The notes beneath the pieces are model-generated. The model did no database searches. It had not been told where the DNA came from and was given only the letters and a program-made list of their open reading frames with translations. The position numbers and the translations under genes were made by a program. Below are positions 14,201-27,050 of a stretch of DNA of 64,000 bases, piece by piece. The stretch comes from Agelaius tricolor (lineage: Eukaryota > Chordata > Aves > Passeriformes > Icteridae): NCBI GenBank assembly GCA_023055355.1, contig JALJCS010000004.1, positions 19,432,244-19,496,243 on the forward strand, read 5' to 3'. Position 1 is the stretch's first letter; the number at the start of each line of letters is the position of its first letter.

Positions 14201-15327
14201 CAGATGCTTCAGCAGGCTTGGCTTGTGGTTCATGTTGTATTTTTTTGTTGAAATTGTACAGCTCTTCTGAAAACAAACCCTTCCTCTGCTGCTCTTTAGA
14301 GACTTCATTGGAGATTCTGTTGACTTAATACAGAAGTCCTCAAAATTGCAGCTCCCAAGCGATCTGGGAATCAGCAAATCTCAAAGAACAACAAGACATC
14401 TGTACATCTGTCCCCAGAATTTCATAAATGCCTTAAACATAATTTCAACTCATTAAGACTGTTTGTCCAGAGGTAAGTCAACCTCCAGTAAATGTGCAAG
14501 GACATTCAAATCATTACAGGAAGCATGTCTAAGAATTCATGAAGGATTGCGCAGGCACTGTGAGGAAGAAATGTAGCTCTTAAAATAGAGAGTTGTACAA
14601 GACACTACAGACTTTGAGTAGACAACAAGGCTGTGACTGATTGAGATCCTCCCAGGAGGTTGTTAACAAGGTTATAAAAATTCCCAAGATAAAAACATAT
14701 AAGAACTTACATTAAAATTAACATAAGATCAGCCCTCTGTGTGAGTGATGTACACATTTGTAAGTGGAAGCAGAGTTTACTCAAGCACAGATTCCTTTTA
14801 GAGCTACTTACAATTGTACCTGATTTGAACTGAATCACCTCATTTAAGAAACATTTTCTGAACTAAATAATGGGCATGTCATCTATTGATCTCTCTCATT
14901 ACGTTTAATTGTGCAACAAATTAAAGATACAAGAGCCCACCAAGAGCCCACTGAATGGTGTGAATGAACAGAAATTAGATGTGTGTTACGTTTGATTGAC
15001 CAGTAATTGTTGAGAGCAGGAGGTTTTTTGGTAGGAGCCAAGCTTAAGAGACAGCCTCATTAGATGTGTCATTAAAGGGAGCCAACCACAGCTATCCCTC
15101 CACCCTGGCCGAGTCAGTGAAATAGCACAAGCTCTTTTTGGGTGTGCATATCTTCATCAAGGTGCAACAGGGTACTATCAAGGGACAAGACTCCTAGTTT
15201 TCTAGGGACAATTAAACCTGGAAGAATGAGGGGAAATATAGGAAAATTCAGTTTGACCTTTTCTGGCCATGAGGTCAGGAGGAAACAGACCACTGGGCTA
15301 CCAAATGAAGCACCCTGCCTTGGCAAC
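11206..15327. other. Intergenic, no gene seen
   Basis: AT-rich sequence. A short exon-like segment with splice-like borders (12011-12052) is discussed in the findings. Small internal duplications of ATCAAATTAAGG and TAAGGTCAGT occur at 13446-13515. Nothing else is recognisable. Confidence 0.55.
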
Positions 15328-16420
15328 TCTAGTGGGTTAATCCTGTCTGGATTCCAGGCACACACCAAATCTTCTCTATCATTTCCCTTTGCAAATGGAC
15401 AGGGGAGAGAAAATAAAATAAAGGTTCCTGAGTTGAGATAAGGACAGGGAGAGACCACTCACAAACACCATCATGGGCAAAACAGGCATTAACTGGGGAT
15501 ATTAACTGAATTTATTAGTAACAAATTCAGAGCAGAATAATGAGAAGTAAAATAAATCTTAAAAACACCTTTCTCCTACCCCTCCTCCTTGCCAGCTCTA
15601 CCTCCTCCACCCTGGCAGCACAAGGAAAGGGGAAACAGGGATTACAGCCAGTTCATCACAGTTGTTTCTCCCACTGCTCAGGGAGAGGGGTCCTTCCCCT
15701 TTTCCGGTGTGGGGACCCTACCACAGGAGTTCTCGACAAACTTTTCCAATTTGAGTCCATCCCATGGGCAACAGTCCTCCACAAACTGCTCCATCATGGG
15801 TCCCTCTCCCTTCAAGGAGAGGGTTTTCTTGTGTGTGTTTCCCATGGATTTACAAGCCCTACCAGGAAACCTGCTCCAGTCTGGGCTGCTCTTTCGATAA
15901 GTCTGCAGGTCCCTGCCAGGAGCCTGCTCCAGCACAGGCTCCCCATGGCTTCACAGCCTCCTCTCAAGCACCCACCTGCTAGAGCATGGGGCTCCTCCAC
16001 CAGCTACAGGTGGATCTCTGAATCCCTGTGGATCTCCGTGGGCTGCAGGGGCACAGCAGCCTTGCTGTAGCTTACACCATGAGCCGCAGGGGAACCTCGG
16101 CTCCAGTGCTTGCAGCACCTCCTTCCCCTCTTTCTCCAGTGACCTTGGATATCTGCAGAGTTGTTCCTCTCACATGTTCTCACTCTGCTCTTCTCTGGCT
16201 ACAATTACACCAGTGCAATAACCTTTTTTCTCATAATCTGTTATCCCAGAGGTGTTACCACCATTTCTCATTGGCCCAGCCTTGGCCAATGGCACATCTA
16301 TCTTTGGAGCTGCCAGGGATTAGCTCTGCCAGACACAGAGGAAGCTTTTAGCAGCTTGTCACAGAAGCCACCCTTGTAACACCCCGTACTACCAAAACCT
16401 GGCCACACAAACTCAATACA
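15328..16420 (-). mobile_element. Solo LTR of an endogenous retrovirus (probable ERVL-like bird family)
   Basis: This 1.09 kb block belongs to an interspersed family I recognise from bird genomes. Markers include a GATAAGGACAGGGAGAGA block (about 15439), repeated CTGCTCCA-type short units (15740-15960), a GTCTGCAGAGTTGTT-like block (about 16150), a TTGGCC block (about 16271-16290) and the ending ACAAACTCAATACA. It ends in CA; the other end reads TC where the family has TG. GCAAC (15323-15327) and GCAGC (16421-16425) look like a 5-bp target duplication with one change, which fits ERVL-type integration. An AATAAA-type signal near 15507-15515 on the minus strand suggests minus orientation. No internal retroviral genes are attached. 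The open frames at 15540-16379 on both strands are shadows of the LTR. Confidence 0.78.
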
Positions 16421-19400
16421 GCAGCCTATTTGTGTCTGAGAGGATGAAGCAACTCTCCACCTTGTGAGAGCCACAGCACACTGTGGATCAACACAGATTT
16501 ATGGCTCTTGCCCCCTTGCTTTCCTCTGTGGTACAATAAAGAAAACAAAGAAAGGTTCCTATTCTGAGCTGGCTAGGAAGCAGTGCACACACTGTTGTCA
16601 CACTCCTACTGCAGACTTGCTGCTTTACAAAACCACTGCAGAAGGTGGTGTTTTTAAGAAGAAACAAAGGGTGCCATCTATTGTCCAAATTAAAGGGACA
16701 TCCACTTCCTTGCACTTACAGCACTGAACCCTGAGGTTCTCCTGCCTTCAACTACACTGCTACTATGGAGAGATGAACATATATACCTGCTTTTTTCTTT
16801 ATTCCTGCATCCCACATGGAGCCTCAGAGATAGATGGAAGTCTATTTTACGGAGTGGAGGTATGTGCAAGAATATGTTACTGGAACACAGAGTAACCCTC
16901 TAGCATGACTGCTTCATCCCAGCAGTCCCACTGTAGAGCCATTCATATACAATATGCAGTTCAAAGGGCTCCCCATGTCTATTACTCGGCTACAGAAAGA
17001 AATTTTCCTGGATGTAGCCATACTAGCCACAGATAGAAAAGACAGAGAGGAGAAGCTGTCTCTGTCTACTAATCCAGTTGTTTTTGTTTTTAATTCATGA
17101 CCTACTGCTAATAAACTAAATGGTTCACCAATAAGCAATACTATATTTACTTCTTTTTTTCTCTTTTTTCCTTTTTCTCCTTTTTTTTATATTCTTTGCA
17201 GCCCACATGCCTTGTAGGTATTCCTTAACCATCTCATGCTTGGAAATAATTGTCACAAGCCAACACAAAAAGAATATAATAAATAAATTAAATAGGACTG
17301 ACCTTTTCAGAGCCCCTGATACAAAGGGAATGAGGTTAAATTGGATTAAATGTAGGAAAATAAGCACCAAAGAATTAAATAAAAAAAGCAAGAAACAAAC
17401 GATCAGTGAGAACTCATGAAGGTGCCATGAATCAGACCAGTGAGTGAGGAAAAACTGTGACATCAGACGACAAATTTGGCCTGCAGTGCCAGGTGCCTAC
17501 TCCTGTCTTTACAGCGAAGAAGGTGTAATCTGACCTCATATCACCATTCTGACACATCAGACGACACTGGGATAAAGGCTCAGAGAGACTTTGGGATTCT
17601 GACTCATGACCGAGGATTGCTGGCCATGAGAATTAAATGCCCTTACATTGCCCACTGCCTGCTCCCTACCAGCTGCGTTGAGGTAGAAGCAGACTGTAAA
17701 GGCATGTTTGCCAACAGTATTTTGGGCTGGCAGCAGAAATGCCAGGTAGTTTTAATGTTTTGCTGACTCAGAGACACTTCTTGGAGGGCACATGAGCCAG
17801 AAGAAAGAGTTGACTACAATAAAGGTGCAACCCAGGTGACTCAAAGAAAAAATTTGCCTTGAGAGGTTTTAAAACTTGTTTCTCACTCATGTGCTGCCAG
17901 ACATTTTTCTGCCCCTTTCTCCACAATATTTTTGAGCTTTTTCAAAATTCTTATCATAACTTTGCAATGGAAGACAGAGCCATGAGGCAAAGGAGTTTTG
18001 GTCCATACCTACACCTACTTCAAGCAGAGAAAGTATAAATATGAACATGATCTCCTTCAAGAGAAGCAACTTTCAGAAAAACACAGCAAAAAAAGTCACT
18101 AAGTGAGTTCTCAACTCAGTGCCATGCTAGTGATTATCAGCTAAATTTAGATTGCACTGGAATGACCTAATAAGTATTAAAAGAGTTCAAGTGAATTTCT
18201 TACGCTTGGAGCCTATATGAGTAAAATAATTTCCAGTTTCAAAGTGACACATAAGAAGCTAGTTCAAACTAGAGCAATAAAGCTCAATCTAGGGCAGTAA
18301 CAAAAAGTTTCTGTTCACTGCAGACCTTGTGCCATCAGAGTTAAGCTAATTTTGTAGTGCTTCTCTCTGTAATTTATTTCATTCTCTATATTATGAAAAG
18401 AGCTGAGAGAAATTACACTGAATGAAAGTTCACCCTCAAAACACACCATTATAATATTTCAGTTGTAAAGACTGTGGGAAGAACCCTGAAAGGAAGAGAA
18501 ATAACTTAATTGTGCCAGTTTGATGGGTTGTTAATGGTTTTCTTTTATATAGAATACAAGTTTTTTTACTTAATAGAAGAGAAATACAAAGAATAAGACT
18601 AAGAATGGAGTATTGAAGGTGGATATGGAGAAGTTTTAATTTTATGAGCATTCTTAGCACACATTAATATTGATAAGGTAATTCACCTAGTAACAGTCAG
18701 ACATCTCCTCTACACATGGCTCATGGGGCTAGTTATCAGAATCAAATATTTAGCTGCAACAGAGTACAGGCTCTTTGCAAAAGAACCTCTATGCTGCAGG
18801 GACAAGACATCAAGTTTGCTGACCCCACAACTTCTAAAACTCCACATAGCCAAAAGCCACAAGACATATACACTCATGCCATGGAGAGCCTGAGGGTCTG
18901 GGAAGGTCTGTGAATAGTGCATAGGGTGGATGTGGCACCCTGTTCCAGAAGTCCAACCCATCACCTACAGAAGAACCTGGGTTTGGCAGGTTCTTTGGCT
19001 CAGGGATGATTTCTGACACTGATTTTACCAGCCCAGACACATTTGTTAATCATTCCTGTGATCACACTAACCCACCATCAGGTCTTGTGTGCAACAGTCT
19101 TCAAGTGGAAGACACACTCAAAGACCTTGCCAGCCTTTGCAGATGAAAGGCATTGCACCAATTCACTAGTAGCAGCACAATAACAAGAGCATTATTCATT
19201 ACCAGTATAGCCTTACACAGTTGAGCTTTGTATTGTTGACAACAGCAAATATTAAAGGTGCTACAATCATTAAATATATATTAACTTTCAGTCTGTCAAG
19301 TAAATATTACAAGAGGGGGCAGTGGCAATTACAGAAGGTAATTACAAGTGGAGACAAAGCAGTTTATCACAGCAGAAGATGAATTCTAAGAAAGGATGAA

Positions 19401-21999
19401 GGACCCTTGTTCTCTCTGGGCAATTCATACAGATTAAACAATAGCTTTAAAGTAATTAATCTAGTAGAATGTAATGATTTTTTAAATCAGTTTAAATGGT
19501 GCTTAATTTGTTTAAATGAACTATCCCATTAAGACCCAAATTCATCATTTTGATTTGGAAGGGAAGTTTTAATAAACCCAACCTTTAGCAGAGCTTTAAT
19601 AATTGTATTACAGGTTTATAGATTAATGTCTGAGGTGGAGCAGATCTTAGTAGAGTGAACTCATCAGTAGTTCAAATCACTGATAATGATTTCTCAGAAT
19701 GCTTAGAATCAGAGACACAGAGAATAATTTTAATGAAAATATTTGGTTATGTTTTCAACTATTTCCAAAAACAGATAAATGTACATTTATACTAGGACAC
19801 AGGTTTCTAACACAGATTCAAAAAGTCATATGAAGTGCCTAGGTACAACAATGGATATAACAAAATATCCTAAAAAGAAGAGGTGTTACTGAAACAGCAT
19901 TTTCTAGACAGTCACTGTGGTGAAAATATCTTCTAGGAAGGCCCTTTCAACTTCAGGATCTTCAGGAACTGTTTCCTGCTACTGCAGGCACCAGTCAGAC
20001 AGAGTTTTTCACCAGCAGATCAAACTCCTCCAGTGCTACTGGAAAAGAGGCTCCTGCATCCCATTTGTTTGGAGATGTGTAGCCCTCTCTTTGTGCTCTA
20101 CCCTGAATATATAGGGTAGAACACAAGGAGATATAATTACTCACAGCCAGTTTGTGCTGTTGTGCAAAGGCTAGTACAGCCTTGACCTGCAAAAGCACAG
20201 GATCTAAATAAAGGATACCTCAGTCCAATTTCTTGCCTCTGCAATATTTACAAAACATGCAGGATGCCAGGACCAAAAGAACTAATTAAAACACACACTG
20301 TGAAAAGCAGAACAATTAAAACCTGTGTTTCTCAGAAGAAAAAAAAGTATTTAATCAGCACTTTGAGTATCCACAAACAATAGGTGCCAAAAAAAAATGT
20401 TTTCTGACTGTCATTGATTCCCAGATAGTTTGTGCCTTAAAAGGTTTTCCTTCAATCTAATAAGGCTAAGTGGAAGACTGTATTTCAGAGATTTGAGATC
20501 TATATAATAAGCAAGTAAGGGAGGAGCACCAAAATTAGATTTTTTTTTTAAGATGAAAAGACACTTTGTGACTGATTAAAGTCTATTTTTTATCTCTTGG
20601 AGAACTACATGAGGCCTCCGGTAGGAGGCAGAAGAAGCTGGGATAAAATCTGCCAGAAAAAAAAAAAGCTACTAGACCTCCTGCAGTTATTTTAACTTTC
20701 TCTCTGCCCTGGACATATCCTTTTGCCCTTCTCTCTTTTAACACTGGTACCTGCATTCTTCCAGACACAGCAGGTTTCGGGAGCTAAAGCATAAGAGGAA
20801 AAACATCCCATCTCTTTTAGCAGCGCTAATTTCTGCCAGCTGAAATCCATGCCTGGCAGACCTCAGCAGGTGGGGAGACCGGCAGCAGCAGGGAGGAGTC
20901 CCACACTTCCACACCCCTAGGTAAGCAGGACCGTGGCAAAGTCAAATTAGCCCAGCACTTGGGAAACTGAAGTCTCACCCTCAGACAACCAAGCACAACA
21001 TTTTTGGACTGGTGACCAGAGAGCTAATGACTGTACTGCTACTGAGCAGACTCTAGGAGACTTAAGGGTCTTCAGAAAAGCACCAGGGACCTCAAAGGTC
21101 TTTCTGTCTTCTATGAAAGGATTGTACATAGGTATTTAAAATCCTAAATTTTTAATAGTGAATGTTGACTATAACTATTGATAGGGTTCACTAAAGTGTG
21201 GATGACAGTATCTTGAAAAAGCTCCAGTAGAGTAAAAAGCACCTACTGTGCTGTGCTTGTCCTCTCCCATGATCATCAGCTAAAAGTCAATGAACACATC
21301 AGACTTTTGCATTGTTCTAAATGATTTCTCACCAGTGTAAGCAAGGCATCTCTTAGAAACTACTATTTCCCTGTTTGTGTCTGGTCCATACTGATAGCAG
21401 TCTGCTGGTGTAAGATTTTGGGAGTCAAATCCAAAATTTCCCAATGTCTTCAATAACCTGTTCTGGAAGTGAACAATAGCAGTTTCTGCCTTCAGACAAA
21501 CCTCTGAATAACATATATAGGTGTATACAGGCCTTGGTTCTCTATGATGGTGTGTAGTCCAAGACTGAGTGCAGTGTTTGAGGCATGATTCCATGAGACA
21601 GAGTGAACTGAGCTCAATTTCATCAAAAGGTTTTTTGTTCCTTCTTGCCTTACGTGTTCAGGTCAAAAGCAAGGGATGAGGAGAGGCAAACCTCAGCCTG
21701 GGGATTCCTTGGCAGGAAAGCACACCTGGGTGTATGAAAATTCCTTGAAAGCCCTAGTTCCTTCTCTGCTTCTGGGTAAATACTTCCATCCTTTACCTTG
21801 TACCAACTCTGCCAGTAAACAGTTCTTCTTTGTGGCTTATAATTAACTCAGAAGAAAGAGTTCCAGCCAAATATATTAGCAGCTTTCTGAGAACACAATT
21901 AGTTTGTAACAGGATTTCTGAATCTAACACATACCAGCACAAGTGGGCTGCTCAGATGAGAGTAGAAAGAGAAATAAAGCAGAGAGGCAGAGGGAGATT
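16421..21999. other. Intergenic, no gene seen
   Basis: No supported exon. A GC-richer patch (20815-20935) ends in a good splice-donor-like sequence and is described in the findings. 19440-19640 is rich in TTTAAAT and TAAT words. Confidence 0.55.
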
Positions 22000-22112
22000 T
22001 CATAGCATAGGGTAGACTCACAGGCTATCCTAAGTTGGAAGGAACCCACAAGGGTTATCAAAGTTGATCTCCTGGCCCTGTAGAGGACAACCCCAAGAAT
22101 CACAGCATGTGA
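22000..22112 (-). mobile_element. CR1 3'-end fragment
   Basis: The sequence begins with a worn tail-repeat (CATAGCATAG), then AGTTGGAAGGAACCCACAAG, a TTATCAAAGTTGATCTCCTGG block and GGACAACCCCAAGAATCACA. Read on the minus strand this is the CR1 3' end. It is the same subfamily type as the copy at 58329. Confidence 0.85.
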
Positions 22113-22181
22113 TTTACCCCATCAGTGAGGAAAATTTTTTATGTTCTGTTCACCAGGATATGAAACCATTTTAAAATAACT

Positions 22182-22247
22182 GGGGGGGAGGGAAACGGGG
22201 GGGGGTGGGGGAGAATGAGAGAGGGGGGTGGGCCCTCAGGGGTGGGA
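22182..22247 (+). repeat. G-run cluster with G-quadruplex potential
   Basis: At least seven runs of three or more G lie within 66 bases on the plus strand, including runs of 7, about 9, 5 and 6. This satisfies the usual four-run pattern for an intramolecular G-quadruplex. It sits about 70 bp from a CR1 tail but is not part of the CR1 consensus as I know it. Confidence 0.85.
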
Positions 22248-23543
22248 ATTGGGAAGGAATGTCATATAGTATTTAAGTCATAAATGCTTGAGACATTCTT
22301 GGAAGATAGGACATTCAGTTTCTCCTCTGGAGTCATGTTGTTTCAGTATCTAACTCGGGATCATTTAACACTCCATGTCCACATCATCCCCTAGGATTTA
22401 CAGGTTCACAAGGGGAAAACTCACAGTACATTTACTGACACAGGCTTTTTTTTGCTTTGATTTATACCTTAGCAACTAGAAATACAAACGTGGGTAACAG
22501 AAGAAATAGATTTGCAGGATCTGTAAGTTGCTGCTCATGTTTGATACATTCACGGCAGCCTTCTTCCTGAAAACATGCAGAGAAAAACATAGTTTAATAA
22601 ATTCCAGTTTACACAGCTGGGAACTTAACATAATGCAGTTGAAGCAACCACAGCACATATCTCTCCTATGTTGTCTAACCACTTTGATGCAAAATGGGAA
22701 TACATCTCGACAGATACAGTCCATAATAAAAACATGCTTTGGCCTGCTGGCCTACAAACATCCTTGTACCAGCATATTCACATTCCCATGGAGGTCTTAA
22801 AAACTGTGTACTCTCATCACATTGCAGATGAGAGAAGTTGTGGTGTTTCTGACCCAGTTTTTTTGATTCAACACATTTTGTCTTGTCTATCTTGTTAATT
22901 CTGTTCCCAAGGTTGATTTCAGTGGGATTGGTGAACAGGGTAAACTGACAGCAACAGAAGTCATGGCTCCCACTCCTTCTTTTCTAAATTCCTTTTCCAC
23001 TTCTCCTACTTTTGACAAACACCCAATCTGATATCAAGTGAGCCAATTCAAGTCACAGACCAAAGATAAAACAACCACTTTGTTTTGTTATTCAATATGT
23101 TTTCTCTCTGAAGGAATGAGAAGGTGATCAGCCAATGGCAAGGAACAGCTCACTGGACAGGAGCAGCTCATATATTCTGTATTAAATTGCATGACCTCCA
23201 CTCCCTAATCCAGAAAGCCCTGCATCACATCAATATTGATGAATACCATCAGAATTAAAAAAACTCTGCCTCACTCAGACACCAGGAACCTTCTGTATTT
23301 TCAGCATGACATGAATAATGTCATAACCAACTCACTGGCTTCACTGTTGAAGCATAGCCTCTCCCAGCTCTGGCTCAACAGTGAAATGATGCAAACTGCT
23401 TGTAAAATTGTATGAGCATGTCTGATCAAAATTTTCACTGCTGCTTGAAGTCACAGCTCACCCTGGGAAAAGGAGTGCATTCGCATGTTAATCTGTCTGA
23501 AGGGTTATAACTTATAACCCCACATAAAACGGTTCACATATTT

Positions 23544-23545
<2 letters not shown>
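22248..23545. other. Intergenic, no gene seen
   Basis: No recognisable coding or repeat content beyond short chance frames at 22476-22898. Confidence 0.55.

Positions 23546-23590
<45 letters not shown>
23546..23590. repeat. (TG)n microsatellite
   Basis: A 45-bp uninterrupted TG array. An imperfect TG/TA-rich stretch occurs further on at about 23925-24000. Confidence 0.97.
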
Positions 23591-23596
<6 letters not shown>

Positions 23597-26500
23597 ATAA
23601 AAGAAAATTAATCCCGTTTTAATCAAACTTGGAAAGGCTCGCACAGCTGGAAAACTCAGGACATTTGTGTGGAGAAGCTGATAACAGCTATCACTGGCTC
23701 CTCATTGACTCTTCATTGGCAGCTTCACACTTCTTGCTGTTCTGCAAGTATCAATTTAAAATGGCCTGCAACAGCGCCAGCTCAATTTAACGCCAAGAAG
23801 CTGAAGCTAGTAAAAAAGAAAGTATTGAAAAAACTATGCAAGTGTTGCAAGGGAGTCCATGAGTTTAAGGTAGTACAACTTGGAACACATGTTGCTCCTC
23901 CATTTCAGCAGATTTCTCTTTTTGTTTTATATGCATATATGTATTTTTATATACATATTTCTGTGTGTGTATATGTGTGTGTGTGCTTATATGTGTAAGT
24001 GTAAGGAATGCTGGTATCTCAGAGTTAAATTTTAGTTATCACCTATGTATATGTGGCCTTTAAAGTTCCATTTCCCCAAGTTGCCTAGCAAATCATTACA
24101 CATTTTTCTCACAGCTTTGCACATGACAAAAAGAAGATGCTTTTGTTCCAAGGACTGCAGTATAGCCATTCTGCTGTGCACTCAGTAAACTGCACAAGTC
24201 CTGTGAGATCCATCCCAAGCAGCTGCAGATGATGGTGTACTCAAAGCACAAGCAGTGGTTACCCAAGGGGCCACCACTAATTTCAACAGTAGTGGAATTG
24301 ACTGCTTATTAGGCCCCATTTCAAATTTTCTTTAATGTAATGGAGATATGGCTTCTAGCCCTTTATTCTCTATTGCCTTGACCTTGTGTTTTGACCTTGT
24401 ATTGCAAAATGAGTGCATAAATCCATATTGTCAAACTATTTCTCTCAAAGGGCTGGGCCCTTTGACATGGCAATTTATGTGTAATTTACAATGCCACAAA
24501 GCTTCGATTACTTGTGTTAGGCTTAAAGAGCCTTGGCCAGCTGCCTGACATTCACCTGATGATTTGTTCAAATTTAAACTTTACAGGTGCAAATTTCCTT
24601 GAGGCAGGCACCATCTGCATACAAGGCAAGGTTAGCATACAAGGCATTCTGTTTTGTATTGTCTTGGCAGATCCTTAAGCCTGCCTAGAGATCCTGTGAT
24701 TTCAAGAAGCTTTGACAGTTCTAAAGGCTTCATTCCTTACAGCTTTCTGTTCTGTGCCCAAGTAATGGCCATGGCTCCAGTTTGGAAAAGAAGGAAATGG
24801 ATTAAAGTTGTCTGCTACTGCATGACTCAACACTATTAGACATCCTAGACTTAATATAATTAGGATTCTTTCGAATATGAGAAAGCATTCAACTCATTGC
24901 TGCAGTTTCCAGTTTTTAATTAGGTATTTCTTTGAATGTGCTACAGATATAGGTTTTTTCATTCACAAAAATCTTTCTGCACTACCTGCTGGCTTTCCAA
25001 AATGTTCCTGGGGCAATTATGTCTGTATAGTTATAAATAAATCTTCATCCTAGGAATATCAGTGAAAATGCATCTGCCTCTGACATCTGCTGCAAAATGT
25101 GTGCAGTACTGGGGCAGTGTGTGCCAGAAACACTGGCAGCCTCTATCTGCTGTGACATATGTTCACTCGGGTGAGCTGTGGTGGAAATATCCATACTGGG
25201 AGTGGGAGGTAGACAGGTGATAATTGCCTTTCAATTGCTTATTGACTAGCTTGCTAGTCAGGAAAGCAGAGGTAGCAGCATTTAAACCTTACAGGACACA
25301 ACTTGGAAAGCTGCTTCAAGTTCTCACAGCGAGCTGTTCTTGAAAACAGACGTTGGTAAGCAACGGCTAGAGAGACTCGACAACAGAATGCGCTGTTATT
25401 CCTTCCTTGCTTTTGAAAATATACAGAAGGATGATGAGTAAAGAGCCTCCCTACTAGGCTAGAAAGGTCAAGATCCTCTTTACAGCTCTTTTAGAGCTCT
25501 TGACTTATTTTTTTAGCAACTGAAGGGGAAAGATTTCTCTGCTTTTCTAGTGGATTAGAATTTTGTTTTCATGAACTTTTGTTAAATTTTTTATCATATA
25601 GACAACTTTCAAGGAATTCCTCCACCTTTCTCACTTACGCTGCAACTTAGACTTGTCCTTCTTGCCTCTGCTGAACCCCTTTTTGTGTCATGGATTCATT
25701 TGTGTTCTACTTCTGTTCTCTGACACAATGAAGCTAAGACTGGTGAGACTGGCGTTTGATAAGGGCTTTTTCACTCAGTGTGCTACGGTTTTTTTTTTGT
25801 TTGGGTGTTTTTTTTTTTTTTTTTTTTTTTTGGTAGTATATTTTTCAGTTTTTAAAATTACAGGCACAGCAGAAGGCATCCACAGAAACGGACCAGGACA
25901 CAAATTTTGGATTCTCCCTAGAGTATTAATGGGAAAAATATATTTTCAGATGTATAACCTAGCTACTTCTCCTTGGCCTCGCAGACAGTCAATTCCTGCA
26001 CCACCCTATAATTAAAGATTATGCACTGCAGCAACTTTCTGCCATAGAAATGGTGGCAACTTGGCTGAATAATACACACTAATTGCCTTAGTGACTTTTG
26101 CCTCTCCTTTGTCTTTTGCTAACTGTGAACAGATTACTTCACTCTTCAACTAGTTATTAAAAAACTGAGCTCTCCATCTCTATCTAATTTCTAAACTTTT
26201 ATTTGACCTCCATAATACTCTGCATGTTTCTAGCCCTTAATTTAGATTATTTGTCTTATTTTAAGATAATTACAACAAAATATCTCAGCTGGGATCATTC
26301 TTGTAGGAAAGTATTTTTGCAGATAGTAAGCTTTCTCCCTTTGGAAAACTTAAAACAAATAAGAACTAGTTATGATAAATGTGTAATGCTGTGTATCCAC
26401 CAACCTCTGCTTCAAGCTATTAAAACTTTTGCATGCAGGAAGCCAGCTAAAGCTTGCTGTTTTCAAAGACTCTATTTTCCAACCACTTGAAGAAAATATT

Positions 26501-26944
26501 TTTTAAACCAGAAAAGTCATTTGGGAAATGAAATATACATGCTGTGCCTGAAAAAGATAATTTTTATACTAGAAGATACTTGGTCTTGATAGGAAAAAGC
26601 CACTAACAGGTGAGGGAAACAGCCTGTTATGATCATATTTTCAAACTTTGGTGATACCCAAAATTTCTTCACTTAAAATCGTTTTTTTAAGTTGCAAAGT
26701 TACTTGAAAAAGACTCTCAAGTTTTCTCTGTGTCCTTTCCAGAGTGTTGCTGGCAATACATTAATTCAGCTCCCTGACCACAGAATAGAGGTGAATTTTT
26801 ACTAAACATGGTGTTACAGAATCATTTCCTCCTGTCACCCTGACTTCAGTCTCTGTTAAGTAATAACATGAGGAAACTACGATACTGAAGGACAACCCTT
26901 TTTTCTCCGTTTCTGCTGAAAGAATATCAAGCAATTACAGAGCT
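23591..26944. other. Intergenic, possible regulatory sequence near 24.3-24.6 kb
   Basis: No supported exon. The block around 24360-24600 contains two TTGACCTTGT words 13 bp apart. A T-run of 24 lies at 25808-25831. The open frame at 25653-26015 runs through this T-run as poly-phenylalanine and is not credible. Confidence 0.5.
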
Positions 26945-27050
26945 ACAAAAAGGGGAAGGCAAGGCGTCAAGAGGTCATCTTACCGTTCTGCCCTGTGGTC
27001 CAGGACAGGATAAAAAATATCCAAAAGAAATCTAATCCTTGTACAACAGA
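26945..27050 (-). mobile_element. Possible very old CR1 3'-end fragment
   Basis: GTCAAGAGGTCATCTTACCG, then CTGCCC and CCAGGACAGGA (about 26967-27010), line up with the reverse-complement CR1 tail (CAAGAGGTCATCTAGTCC, then a CTGCCC/AGGA block). Divergence is high and the borders are guesses. Confidence 0.5.

Noticed and set aside
15540..16379. Several overlapping frames of up to 176 codons on both strands
   Set aside because: They lie inside the solo LTR. Bird repeats of this family often yield such spurious predicted proteins.
24201..24600. Possible exon of another gene
   Set aside because: No GT-AG bordered open segment with protein resemblance; the sequence looks more like a non-coding element.
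25653..26015. 120-codon plus-strand frame
   Set aside because: It passes through a 24-nt T run as poly-phenylalanine and matches no family.
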